Positions 1-8,266 of a stretch of DNA of 64,000 nt are shown piece after piece. This DNA comes from Desulfosarcina widdelii (GTDB lineage Bacteria > Desulfobacterota > Desulfobacteria > Desulfobacterales > Desulfosarcinaceae). The translations under genes and the position numbers were made by a program. The first letter of the stretch is position 1. Each line of letters begins with the position of its first letter. The notes beneath the pieces are model-generated. The model searched no databases. It was not told where the DNA came from and saw nothing but the letters and a program-made list of their open reading frames with translations. The stretch is from NCBI RefSeq assembly GCF_009688965.1, contig NZ_AP021875.1:5022001-5086000 (forward strand), given 5' to 3'.

Positions 1-810
1 CGGTTGAACACAAGCCAGCCGGCTGTCAGCGCCCACATCAATAACCTGGAGGAGGAGCTGGGTTTGAGTCTGTTTACGCGCACGCCCAAGGGCATGCGCC
101 TGGCCGAGGAAGGCGCCGTAGTGAAAGCCCAGGCCGTCGAGGCGCTCTCCATGATCGACACCATTCGCGATCAGGCGGGGGCGCTCAAGGAGGAGATCTC
201 CGGCACGCTGCGGTTGGGGCTGCACATCGATCCGCGCTACCTGCGCATCGACCGGCTGCTTTCCCACCTGCAGCGCACCCATAGCCGTCTGGATATCCAC
301 CTGCTCCAGCGCTGGACCTGGCAGCAGTTCGACGACCTTGCCAGGGGCCGCATCGATGCCGGATTCGTTTACAGAGATCCGCCGCACAAAAAGATCGCGG
401 CCCTTTTGCTCAAGCGCTGCAACATCCGCGTGGTAGGGCTGGCCGCCTGGGAGGATCGCCTGCGCGGTGCCGACTGGTCGCAGATGTCAGCCATGCCGTG
501 GGTTTGGACGCCGCCCAACTGCGCCTTCTGCGCCATTGCCGAAGAGGCCTTCGCGAAGCACAACCTCAAACCGGTCAAGGTGACCATTGCCGACCAGGAG
601 CCGGTGGTGGCCGTTCTTGTGGCTTCGGGTATCGGCCTTGCCATCATGATCGAAGAGGAAGCCCTGTATTACCGGGATGCCGGGAAGATGGCCGTCTGGG
701 ATGAGGTGGTCGGCAGCATCGATTTGAACTTCGTTTACAACCGCAAGCGGGAAAAAGAGGCCATGGTCTGTGCGGCCATCGAAAGCGTCCGGAAGGTCTG
801 GGAAAACTGA
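1..810 (+). CDS. LysR-family transcriptional regulator (5' end outside window)
   Basis: The reading frame is open from the first base, so the true start and the first few residues of the helix-turn-helix lie upstream of the window. What is visible begins inside the winged HTH: SQPAVSAHINNLEEELG is the typical LysR recognition helix, followed by LFTRTPKGMRLAEEG of the wing. A linker helix and a periplasmic-binding-protein-like effector domain (from about residue 75) fill the rest. Such proteins usually control a divergent or nearby gene, but its target is not visible because the upstream side is missing. It converges on the lipoprotein gene downstream with only about 20 bases between stops. 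Family assignment is secure; the ligand is unknown. Confidence 0.9.
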   Translation, partial: RLNTSQPAVSAHINNLEEELGLSLFTRTPKGMRLAEEGAVVKAQAVEALSMIDTIRDQAGALKEEISGTLRLGLHIDPRYLRIDRLLSHLQRTHSRLDIHLLQRWTWQQFDDLARGRIDAGFVYRDPPHKKIAALLLKRCNIRVVGLAAWEDRLRGADWSQMSAMPWVWTPPNCAFCAIAEEAFAKHNLKPVKVTIADQEPVVAVLVASGIGLAIMIEEEALYYRDAGKMAVWDEVVGSIDLNFVYNRKREKEAMVCAAIESVRKVWEN

Positions 811-829
811 TTTATCCGATTGAGGATGT

Positions 830-1780
830 TTAGGGAGTGCTTTTTTTCACGATAATTTTTCTTACGGATGAGCAGCTTTTTTCGCTGATACCCCCTTCTT
901 CGGCGGCAGATAGAAAGTCTTGCCAGGCCTCGGAGGAATCCTTTTTCAAAGCCGCTTCCAGTGCCGGAATCCATTCCGGCGGTTGTGCAGCATTGTTTCT
1001 GTTTGCCTCCCCCACCAGATACGGGAAGGTATGATACGGTGCTTTTTCGGTGATTTGATAGGTAACCTGATATACGTGTTCCTCATCGCTTTCCGATAGA
1101 ATATTCAGCCTGTATTCCACCTGGCCGCCTGATCTGCTTTTGGTAAGCCAGCCATTGTACCGGCCTACGCCTTTGTAAGCGGCAACGATGTCAGGTCCGT
1201 CGATTTCCTTCATGATCAAGGCGACAACCTTTCCCATTTCCTCTTCGCCTCTTTCAGCGCAGCAGGTGATCTCTTCGGGTGTGGATTCGTAGGCGAGCAT
1301 CATCAATTCTGAAAATCGGACAGCGCCCCCATACATGGCTTTGGTCGCGGCAATCCCTTCCGCCGTGGTGATCATTTCAGGCTCTCCGATATCCGAAACG
1401 GCAAATACGTCCTCAAACGCGTCATTTTTATTGGCAAGCAGGCTGATTCGGATATCATCGGCCGCGGCCAGATGAAGGAGGTATCGGCCATCTGAATCTT
1501 TAAAGAGGAACACATGCTCAAACGCTGCAGGGGGCAGGATGACATCGATTCCGTTCCAGGTGAATACCCAGAAATTGTTATCATGGGATACTTCGGGCCT
1601 TTCGGTAAAGGTGACATTTAGAAAGTCCGCTGAAAGGTGTTCCTGCATAAAGGTTTCGCAAGGAATTCCATCGCGGAATGTATAATGGGTTTTGCATTGG
1701 GAATGCAGCTCCGTTGAATTTGAACAGGAAACGCATAGCGTGAGAAGAAGACAGGAGATGAGAATGATGCCTTTGTTCAT
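830..1780 (-). CDS. Hypothetical lipoprotein
   Basis: The chosen start (ATG at 1780) is preceded by GGTGAC and gives a clean lipoprotein signal: MNKG, a hydrophobic stretch IILISCLLLTL, then the lipobox LCVSC, so Cys18 would be lipidated. A longer reading frame extends 20 codons upstream but would bury the signal peptide. The mature part (about 300 residues) contains several acidic segments and two cysteine pairs (for example ITCCAERGEEE) and I do not recognise a family. It ends in a basic tail. It is divergent from ubiG and convergent with the LysR gene, so it is probably a single-gene unit. Likely tethered to the inner or outer membrane on the periplasmic side; function unknown. Confidence 0.75.
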   Translation of the reverse strand: MNKGIILISCLLLTLCVSCSNSTELHSQCKTHYTFRDGIPCETFMQEHLSADFLNVTFTERPEVSHDNNFWVFTWNGIDVILPPAAFEHVFLFKDSDGRYLLHLAAADDIRISLLANKNDAFEDVFAVSDIGEPEMITTAEGIAATKAMYGGAVRFSELMMLAYESTPEEITCCAERGEEEMGKVVALIMKEIDGPDIVAAYKGVGRYNGWLTKSRSGGQVEYRLNILSESDEEHVYQVTYQITEKAPYHTFPYLVGEANRNNAAQPPEWIPALEAALKKDSSEAWQDFLSAAEEGGISEKSCSSVRKIIVKKSTP

Positions 1781-1961
1781 CGATGTCACCTTAACGGTTT
1801 TATGATACGGATATATCCTTTGCGTAACCCGGTTGGGCATCGACGGTCAAGGCCCTTCCAAAAATCCAAATGCGGTAACCCTGTTGAAACGGCGCATCGA
1901 CCTTGATCCGCAACCTTCGATCTGATATTCCATTTCGATTCGGAAGGCGAAGCCAAAAACC

Positions 1962-2675
1962 ATGAATCGAAACGACAATATCGACGCCGGCGAAATCGCC
2001 CGTTTTTCGGCCATGGCCGACATCTGGTGGGATCGCAACGGCGAGTTCAAAGCACTGCACGACATCAATCCCGTGCGCCTGGCCTATGTGTGCGATCGCG
2101 TCGATCTCAACGGCAAACAGGTGCTGGACGTGGGCTGCGGCGGCGGGCTGCTTTCCGAGGGCCTGGCCGCCGCCGGAGGCCGGGTGACCGGCATCGACAT
2201 GGTCGAGGCTTCCCTGATGCTGGCCCGGGCGCATACGCGGGCAGGCGGTCTACCTATCGACTACCGGCAGACCACGGCTGAAAGTTTGGCGGAAGAAGAG
2301 CCGGGCCGCTACGATGTGGTCGTCTGCATGGAACTGATAGAACATGTGCCCCGGCCGGCATCCATTCTCGACGCCTGCGGCCGGCTGGTAAAATCCGGCG
2401 GGGACGTTTTTTTCGCGACGGTCAACCGAACCTGGCTTTCCTGGCTGCTGGTGATCGTGGCTGCCGAGCATGTCATGGGCATTGTGAGAAAAGGCACCCA
2501 TGCATACAGAAAATTGGTCAGGCCAGAAGAGTTGAAACAATGGGGACAGGCGGCCGGTTTGCATTTCGAAAATATTTCCGGGCTGCGCTATATCCCTTTG
2601 GGAGGATATGCGGCGCTGTGCCGCAGCACGATGATGAATTATCTGATGCATTTCAAAAAAAGGACAACACCGTAA
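1962..2675 (+). CDS. ubiG: UbiG-type quinone O-methyltransferase
   Basis: A 237-residue class I SAM-dependent methyltransferase. Motif I is VLDVGCGGGLLSEGLA (about residues 54-69) followed by the acidic residue in GIDMVEAS, and the UbiG-typical features FSAMADIWWD at the N-terminus, ELIEHVPRP after motif II and FFATVNRTWLSW are all present. UbiG adds the O-methyl groups of the ubiquinone ring; in bacteria using other quinones, homologues may act on related phenols. A GGAAGG sits 14 bases before the ATG. It is followed 29 bases later by ubiE on the same strand, giving a two-gene quinone methylation unit. Family call is firm; the exact quinone substrate is inferred. Confidence 0.88.
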   Translation: MNRNDNIDAGEIARFSAMADIWWDRNGEFKALHDINPVRLAYVCDRVDLNGKQVLDVGCGGGLLSEGLAAAGGRVTGIDMVEASLMLARAHTRAGGLPIDYRQTTAESLAEEEPGRYDVVVCMELIEHVPRPASILDACGRLVKSGGDVFFATVNRTWLSWLLVIVAAEHVMGIVRKGTHAYRKLVRPEELKQWGQAAGLHFENISGLRYIPLGGYAALCRSTMMNYLMHFKKRTTP

Positions 2676-2704
2676 AAAATCCAAATCAACCGGAAGGGAC
2701 GGAA

Positions 2705-3517
2705 ATGGCTTTTTGGCAAAACCCGAACTGGTTCGACGATAAAAAACGCAAAGAACAGTTGGACGATCACATTCGCGCCACCGGCAAGGCCCGTTTCGGC
2801 ATCCGCGAGTTCGACGAAGAGAAGAAAGCTGACGCCGTGAGGGTGCATTTCGATCGGGTGGCACCCAAATACGACTTTATGAACTCCCTTCTCAGTTTCG
2901 GCATTCAACATGCCTGGAAACGGTCGGCCGTACGCATGCTCGGCGTAAAAAAGGGAGACAGGGTGCTGGATGTGTGCGGCGGCACCGGCGACCTGGCAAT
3001 GCTGGCTGCCCGGCGCACCGGATCCGTCGGCCAGGTGACCATTTACGACATCAACTACGCCATGATCGCGGCCGGCCGCCACAAGATCGATCCCCGGCCG
3101 GCATACCGCCACATCGGCTACGTCCAAGGGGATGCCGAGCGGATCGCCTTTCCCGACAACAGCTTCGACTGTGCCATGGTGGGCTTCGGTATTCGCAATT
3201 TGACCCATCTGAAACAGGGTTTTTCCGAGATGGTCCGGGTACTCAAGCCCGGTGGGCGCTTTCTCTGCCTGGAGTTCTCACGACCCACAAATCCATTGTT
3301 TCGCGGCCTGTACGACTTTTACTCCTTCAACATCATGCCGGCGCTGGGGCAGCTGCTGGTGGGTTCGGCCGAATCCTACGCCTGTTTGCCGGAAACCATC
3401 CGCATGTTTCCCTTACCCGACGAACTGGCAGACATGCTGACCGGCTTGGGGCTGCGCGACGTGCGCTGGAAATCGATGACCAATGGGATCAGTGTGGCCC
3501 ACGTGGGGGTGAAATGA
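2705..3517 (+). CDS. ubiE: UbiE/MenG-type demethylmenaquinone/ubiquinone C-methyltransferase
   Basis: The start at ATG 2705 (GGAAGG upstream) gives 270 residues. The N-terminal 40 residues are extra relative to short UbiE proteins, then the family core follows: FDRVAPKYDFMNSLLSFGIQ, motif I VLDVCGGTGDLA, DAERIAFPDNSFD, FGIRNL and EMVRVLKPGGRFLCLEFSRP. These are diagnostic UbiE/MenG motifs. The enzyme C-methylates the quinone ring in the last or penultimate step of menaquinone or ubiquinone synthesis. It lies just after ubiG; the UbiA-type gene at 4458-5390 is close by but on the other strand. The respiratory genes further right (alternative complex III, cbb3 oxidase) would use the product. 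Confidence 0.92.
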   Translation: MAFWQNPNWFDDKKRKEQLDDHIRATGKARFGIREFDEEKKADAVRVHFDRVAPKYDFMNSLLSFGIQHAWKRSAVRMLGVKKGDRVLDVCGGTGDLAMLAARRTGSVGQVTIYDINYAMIAAGRHKIDPRPAYRHIGYVQGDAERIAFPDNSFDCAMVGFGIRNLTHLKQGFSEMVRVLKPGGRFLCLEFSRPTNPLFRGLYDFYSFNIMPALGQLLVGSAESYACLPETIRMFPLPDELADMLTGLGLRDVRWKSMTNGISVAHVGVK

Positions 3518-3528
3518 GTTGGCTGCTT

Positions 3529-4350
3529 TTACTTCAGCCACTTGTCGATAATTTCTTGTAGGGTTCCCGCAAGGGTTTCTTTTTCGATGGCTCTGTTGAA
3601 GGCCTCAACGATTTTCGGATCTACGGATTTTTTGCTGAACACAAAGTAAATCCGATCCGAGTAAATCGTCATGGGATGTATTTCCACCTTTTGGGTGTCG
3701 CCCAGGGACCGCAAGGTGGCTGCGGCGACATACGTATCTGAGAGAACCCCGTCGATTCGTTTGAGAATCAGTTTTCTGAAATTGGCGTCGCCGGCCTCGA
3801 TTTCTTCGATATGCTCCAGAAAGCGTGCCTTGCCTTTGAGCGATTCATACAAGGGCCCATAATAGTAGCTGGCCTGAACGCCTATAACAAAAGGCGATTC
3901 GATCAGGTCGGCCAATGATGTCAGCTGCATGGCCCCGGTTTCTCCCCTGCGGACATACAACCGCACGGTTTCCAATCGGTAGGGTCTGGAGTAGAAAAGG
4001 AATTTTGCGCGCTTGGCTGTATAGGAAATCCCGGCGGCAACCTGGACGCTGCCCCGCTTCAGGTGCTCCATGTGGCGCTCCCAGGGCAGTTTTCGGAATT
4101 TCATGCGGTAGCCCGCACTGGCCGCAACGGCCTCGAGGAGTTCGACATCGAGCCCCGTGAGACGGTTGTCCGCGTTCAGGTACTGATAAGGCGGCCACGG
4201 CTCCCATGCGGTGGTGAGGGTCGGAAAATCCTGCGCCGCTGCCCCCATGGCCGGTAGAAGCACAAGCCCAACGGCAAACGCTGCTGCCAGGCGTTTTTTC
4301 CCCTGTATAAGAAGCCTGGCAAAAAAATGGATTGGCGATTTTTTTGTCAT
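3529..4350 (-). CDS. Periplasmic solute-binding protein, family 3 (amino-acid type)
   Basis: 273 residues with a basic N-terminus, a hydrophobic signal core (AAAFAVGLVLLPAMGAAAQ) and cleavage expected after AAAQ. The mature protein follows the SBP_bac_3 pattern: WEPWPPYQY near the start, GLDVELLEAVAASAGY, the lobe-hinge region AAGISYTAKRAKFLFYSRPY, a middle segment DGVLSDTYVAAATL and a C-terminal EIIDKWLK. No permease or ATPase adjoins it; the neighbours are ubiE (convergent, 11 bases away) and the prenyltransferase. It may therefore be an orphan receptor or serve a transporter elsewhere. It resembles the other orphan family-3 proteins at 11.4 and 13.6 kb only in fold. No obvious ribosome-binding site precedes the ATG. 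Confidence 0.82.
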   Translation of the reverse strand: MTKKSPIHFFARLLIQGKKRLAAAFAVGLVLLPAMGAAAQDFPTLTTAWEPWPPYQYLNADNRLTGLDVELLEAVAASAGYRMKFRKLPWERHMEHLKRGSVQVAAGISYTAKRAKFLFYSRPYRLETVRLYVRRGETGAMQLTSLADLIESPFVIGVQASYYYGPLYESLKGKARFLEHIEEIEAGDANFRKLILKRIDGVLSDTYVAAATLRSLGDTQKVEIHPMTIYSDRIYFVFSKKSVDPKIVEAFNRAIEKETLAGTLQEIIDKWLK

Positions 4351-4457
4351 CGTGATTTCGACCGAATGTGTCCACTTTATGAACGGTCACCAACTAATAC
4401 AGCACAGCGAGCGCTGTATGGCAACCTTTGACGGATGCGTAAAAAGACCAATATCTG

Positions 4458-5390
4458 TTATAGAATCAGAAGGCGCACCACAACGACCGCAAGTATGCTC
4501 AAGGGAAAGTGGCTGGCCCTGTTGAACAGATTCATGGCCTGGATGCGGTCGCTGGCATCCACCAACCGCATGGCGGGCAGCAGCAAAAGCCAGATGCCCA
4601 GGCCGGCGACGGCCAGCAGGTGGATCGTGCCGGAAACCAGCGGTGATACCCACAGGAGCAGAAAGGTCAGGAAAAAGGCCGCCACCAGGCAGGCCAGGGC
4701 CAACAGACCGGCCCGCTTGAGCCCCAGTTTTACGGGAATGGTTTTCGCATTGAACCGGCGGTCTTCTTCGATGTCGGTCCAGTCGGCGGGGATGTTCTGG
4801 CCGCCGATCTCCCAGAAAAAGATCCAGAGGAAAAGGATGATGATAAAAGCAATGGAGGGTTGCGGATCGACAGCGTACACGGCGGCGATGGAACCCAGGG
4901 TCTTGACGATGCCGTTGACCAGCGCCCTGAAGGGCGTCACCCGCCACAGCAGGCAGTAGACAACTTCCAGCAGACCGCCGACTAGGAAGATGGCAAGGCA
5001 CACCGGATTGAGCAGCCAGGCGCCGATCATGGCCACCAGAGACCACCCCCCGGCCCACAGAAGGCCCTCAGGCAGGCTCAGCACGCCCTTGGCCAGCGGG
5101 TGGCGCACCAGTACCCCGTCGAGATAGTCTTCGCCGTCTTCGTACCCCCCGGTACGGACCTTTTCCCTGTCCGTGTGATAGTCAACCAGATCATTGAGGG
5201 CGTAAACGGCCGTGTAGCCGGCAAAAACGGTGATCATCCCCAGCAGGATCGTGGTCGGCGAGGGAAAATGTCCCAGGCATAAAAGGGCGGCCAGCATTGG
5301 CGTGGCGATATCGATTACCCCGTGGGGCGTGCGGGACAGCGCGAGAAAGAGTTTTAGACGCGGATGGGTCAGGATGGTTTGTAAGGTCAT
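4458..5390 (-). CDS. UbiA-family prenyltransferase
   Basis: 310 residues with about eight to nine membrane helices. Both aspartate-rich motifs of the UbiA superfamily are visible: NDLVDYHTDR in the first half and DWTDIEEDRR in the second, which bind the Mg-diphosphate of the prenyl donor. Enzymes of this family join a polyprenyl chain to an aromatic acceptor (4-hydroxybenzoate, DHNA, homogentisate) or make chlorophyll/heme derivatives; the sequence alone does not decide which. Its closeness to ubiG and ubiE favours a quinone precursor. It is leftward and separated from the binding-protein gene by about 107 bases that hold a small perfect hairpin (ACAGCG-AG-CGCTGT, 4403-4416). Confidence 0.85.
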   Translation of the reverse strand: MTLQTILTHPRLKLFLALSRTPHGVIDIATPMLAALLCLGHFPSPTTILLGMITVFAGYTAVYALNDLVDYHTDREKVRTGGYEDGEDYLDGVLVRHPLAKGVLSLPEGLLWAGGWSLVAMIGAWLLNPVCLAIFLVGGLLEVVYCLLWRVTPFRALVNGIVKTLGSIAAVYAVDPQPSIAFIIILFLWIFFWEIGGQNIPADWTDIEEDRRFNAKTIPVKLGLKRAGLLALACLVAAFFLTFLLLWVSPLVSGTIHLLAVAGLGIWLLLLPAMRLVDASDRIQAMNLFNRASHFPLSILAVVVVRLLIL

Positions 5391-5573
5391 GAGATCGGTG
5401 TTGCCGGCATAAAGGGGCCGTTGTCTTGGGGGTTGATGGTTTGGTACGATTAGGATCGTTGCAACTTGTCAGAATCGCGGCAATTTGTCAATTTATAGCA
5501 GGATGCTGTCTTTGGCGCCTTGGATTGGACTCCGGCCTGCACGTAAACTTAGCAGAGAAAAAAACGTTTCAGC

Positions 5574-5602
5574 TTGACAAGCGATAGCATCAGCCTTACC
5601 TC
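5574..5602 (+). promoter_or_regulatory. Putative sigma-70 promoter of the metYXW leader
   Basis: TTGACA at 5574-5579 and TACCTC at 5597-5602 are separated by 17 bases. Transcription would begin near 5609, directly before the SAM-I riboswitch, which is where the promoter of a leader-controlled operon is expected. The -10 hexamer is a weak match. Confidence 0.5.
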
Positions 5603-5614
5603 TTTTTGAAAATT

Positions 5615-5712
5615 GATTCATGTGGAGTGGCGTGAGGGAACTGGCCCGTTGACCGCCCGGCAACCTGACCACAAGGTGCCAAATCCAGCCCATCCCTTTG
5701 GGAAACATGAGG
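5615..5712 (+). promoter_or_regulatory. SAM-I (S-box) riboswitch
   Basis: The conserved S-box core is readable: GAGGGAACTGGCCC (5634-5647), then CCCGGCAACC (5657-5666), then AAGGTGCCAAATCC (5673-5686). These match the internal loop, kink-turn and pseudoknot strands of the SAM-I aptamer. The P1 helix can be drawn from TCATGT (5618-5623) with ACATGA (5705-5710). It sits between a TTGACA promoter and an intrinsic terminator, upstream of metY-metX-metW. S-box RNAs bind S-adenosylmethionine and shut off methionine synthesis by favouring the terminator. The GAGG at 5709-5712 can pair with CCTC of the terminator stem, a possible antiterminator contact. Confidence 0.88.
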
Positions 5713-5738
5713 TCGTGCAGCGGCAACCGGCCGAGAAT

Positions 5739-5774
5739 CCTCTCTCCCTTACAAGGTGAGAGGTTTTTTATTTT
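5739..5774 (+). terminator. Intrinsic terminator of the SAM riboswitch
   Basis: CCTCTC at 5739 pairs with GAGAGG ending at 5763 (with two further C-G pairs inside), followed by TTTTTTATTTT. It lies about 30 bases before the metY ribosome-binding site and is the expected expression platform of the SAM-I aptamer. Confidence 0.85.
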
Positions 5775-5805
5775 GCTGCCGGCCAACGATGAAAGGAGTA
5801 CAGCC

Positions 5806-7104
5806 ATGAATGATAAATATAACGGTTTTGCAACCAAAGCCGTCCACTGGGGACACACCCCGGACCAGGACACCCGGTCCCGAGCCGTACCGCTTTACCA
5901 GACCACCTCTTACACCTTCGACAATACCACCCACGCGGCCGATCTGTTCGGCTTGCGACAATCCGGCAACATCTATACCCGCATCATGAATCCCACCACC
6001 GATGTCCTGGAGCAGCGCCTGGCCGCCCTGGAAGGCGGTGCGGCGGCCCTGGCCACGGCTTCCGGGCAGGCTGCCGAAACCCTGACCATCCTGACCCTTG
6101 CCAAGGCCGGCGATGAAATCGTGGCTTCCACGGACCTGTACGGCGGGACAGTCAGTCTCTTCAGCCATACGCTGGCCCGGCTCGGCATCACCGTGCGTTT
6201 TGTGGCCCCCAACGACATGGACGCCTGGGAGGCGGTGATTACGGATAAAACCAAAGCCTTCTTCGTCGAGAGCATCGGCAACCCCAAACTGGACATCATC
6301 GATATCGAAAAGATTGCTGCAGTCGGCAACCGCCACGGGATTCCCCTGGTGGTGGACAACACCGTCACCACGCCTTTCCTGCTCAACCCCATCGCCCACG
6401 GCGCCGCCATCGTGGTCCATTCGGCCACCAAGTTCATCGGCGGACACGGGACCTCCATCGGCGGCATCATCGTCGATTCCGGCACGTTCGACTGGAGCGG
6501 TTCGGGACGCTTTGCCGACTTCCTGGAGCCCGATCCGTCCTATCACGGACTCAAATTCCACGAGACCTTTGGAAACCTCGCCTTCATTCTGCGTGCCCGC
6601 GTACTGGGACTGCGGGACATGGGGGCGGCCATGAGCCCCTTCAACGCCTGGCTGTTTCTCCAGGGGCTGGAAACCCTGGCCCTGCGCATGCAGCGGCACA
6701 GCGAAAATGGCCTGGCCGTGGCACGGTTTCTGGAAAACCATTCCTGCGTGGCCTGGGTGCGCTATCCGGGCCTCGAATCGTCGACCACCTTCAATCTCAA
6801 AGAGAAATACCTGCCCCAGGGCCAGGGCGCCATGGTGGGATTCGGCATCCGGGGCGGGCGGCAGGCCGCCGTCAAATTCATCGAAAGCTGCAAGCTGTTC
6901 AGCCACCTGGCCAATATCGGGGATGCCAAGAGCCTGGTGATTCATCCGGCCTCCACCACCCACGAACAGCTCAGTGAGGACGAGCAGCGTGCCGCCGGGG
7001 TGACGCCGGATTTCATCCGGCTGAGCGTGGGCATCGAGGATATCGAGGATATCCTGGCCGATCTGGACCAGGCCCTGGAGACCGGCGTGGCCTGTACGTC
7101 CTGA
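5806..7104 (+). CDS. metY: O-acetylhomoserine sulfhydrylase (aminocarboxypropyltransferase)
   Basis: Start ATG 5806 has a good GAAAGGAG eight bases upstream; 432 residues, usual for MetY. A PLP-dependent Cys/Met metabolism enzyme: YQTTSYTFDNT near the start, YTRIMNPTTDVLEQRLAALEGG, FVESIGNPKLDIIDI, and the PLP lysine in HSATKFIGGHGTSIGG. It converts O-acetylhomoserine plus sulfide to homocysteine. It is the first gene of metY-metX-metW and is under the SAM-I riboswitch, which fits direct sulfhydrylation as the methionine route. metX, 22 bases downstream, makes its substrate. Confidence 0.95.
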   Translation: MNDKYNGFATKAVHWGHTPDQDTRSRAVPLYQTTSYTFDNTTHAADLFGLRQSGNIYTRIMNPTTDVLEQRLAALEGGAAALATASGQAAETLTILTLAKAGDEIVASTDLYGGTVSLFSHTLARLGITVRFVAPNDMDAWEAVITDKTKAFFVESIGNPKLDIIDIEKIAAVGNRHGIPLVVDNTVTTPFLLNPIAHGAAIVVHSATKFIGGHGTSIGGIIVDSGTFDWSGSGRFADFLEPDPSYHGLKFHETFGNLAFILRARVLGLRDMGAAMSPFNAWLFLQGLETLALRMQRHSENGLAVARFLENHSCVAWVRYPGLESSTTFNLKEKYLPQGQGAMVGFGIRGGRQAAVKFIESCKLFSHLANIGDAKSLVIHPASTTHEQLSEDEQRAAGVTPDFIRLSVGIEDIEDILADLDQALETGVACTS

Positions 7105-7126
7105 CGGCAGAGGGGAGAGGACACGG

Positions 7127-8266
7127 ATGGAGAGACAATCGGTCGGGCAAGTCACCCCGGAAGTTTTTGTCTTCGGCAGCCGGGAAAAGCCGCTGGAACT
7201 GGAGTCGGGCTATACCCTGGGGCCTGTCGAGATCGCCTACGAGACCTACGGCCAGCCCAACGAGGATCGCAGCAACGCCATTCTGATCTGCCACGCCCTT
7301 TCCGGCGACCACCACGCCGCCGGCGTTCACAGCCCCCATGACCGCTACACGGGTTGGTGGGACGGCATGATCGGGCCGGGCAAGGCCTTCGATACCGAAC
7401 GCTTCTGGGTGATTTGCTCCAATATCATCGGCGGGTGCCGAGGGTCCACCGGACCGGGCAGCATCAATCCGGAAACCGGTGCGCCCTACGGCCTGGATTT
7501 TCCCGTGGTAACCATCGGTGACATGGTGGCGGCCCAGAAGCGGCTGATCGACCACCTGGGCATCACCCGGCTCTACGGTGTTGCCGGCGGCTCCATGGGG
7601 GGCTTTCAGGTGCTGGAGTGGAGCCTGCGTTATCCTGAAATGGTGCGGTCGGCCATCTGCATCGCTTCGGCGGCGCGGCTGTCCACCCAGGCGATTGCCT
7701 TCAATGCCGTGGGGCGCAGCGCCATCACCCGTGATCCGGAGTGGCAGGGCGGCAAATACAACGACAAGGGGCCGGAAAAGGGGCTGGCCATCGCCCGCAT
7801 GGTGGGCCACATCACCTACCTGTCCGAACTGCTGCTGGATGAGAAGTTCGGCCGGCGCCTGCAGTCGGCCAACCGCCTCAGCTACAACTTTTCCACCGAG
7901 TTTGCCATCGAATCCTACCTGGATCACCAGGGCAGCGCCTTTACCAAGCGCTTCGACGCCAACAGCTACCTGTACATTACCAAGGCCATGGACTATTTCG
8001 ACATTGCCCGCACATACGGCCCCCTGAAAGATGCCTTTGCCGATGCCCGGGCACGCTATCTGTTCGTCTCCTACTCCACGGACTGGCTGTTTCCAACGGA
8101 CCAGAGCCGGGAAATCGTGCGGGCCCTGCTTTCCCGTGGCAAGGATGTCTCTTTTATCGATATCGAATCCCCCCATGGGCACGATGCCTTTTTGCTGGAA
8201 GAGGAGAAACTGACCCGCATCGTTTCCGGATTTCTCACCGGCGTGAGCGAGGAGGTGCCCCCATGA
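7127..8266 (+). CDS. metX: Homoserine O-acetyltransferase
   Basis: 379 residues; ATG preceded by GGGGAGAGG. Alpha/beta-hydrolase fold enzyme: ALSGDHHAAG, the substrate-tunnel loop FDTERFWVICSNIIGGCRGSTGPGS, the nucleophile elbow GGSMGGFQVLEW, and the late acid and histidine in SYSTDWLFPTDQSREIV and ESPHGHDAFL. It acetylates (or, in some relatives, succinylates) homoserine to make the MetY substrate. The stop codon overlaps the metW start as ATGA, showing translational coupling. Together with metY it forms the riboswitch-controlled sulfhydrylation pathway. Confidence 0.95.
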   Translation: MERQSVGQVTPEVFVFGSREKPLELESGYTLGPVEIAYETYGQPNEDRSNAILICHALSGDHHAAGVHSPHDRYTGWWDGMIGPGKAFDTERFWVICSNIIGGCRGSTGPGSINPETGAPYGLDFPVVTIGDMVAAQKRLIDHLGITRLYGVAGGSMGGFQVLEWSLRYPEMVRSAICIASAARLSTQAIAFNAVGRSAITRDPEWQGGKYNDKGPEKGLAIARMVGHITYLSELLLDEKFGRRLQSANRLSYNFSTEFAIESYLDHQGSAFTKRFDANSYLYITKAMDYFDIARTYGPLKDAFADARARYLFVSYSTDWLFPTDQSREIVRALLSRGKDVSFIDIESPHGHDAFLLEEEKLTRIVSGFLTGVSEEVPP

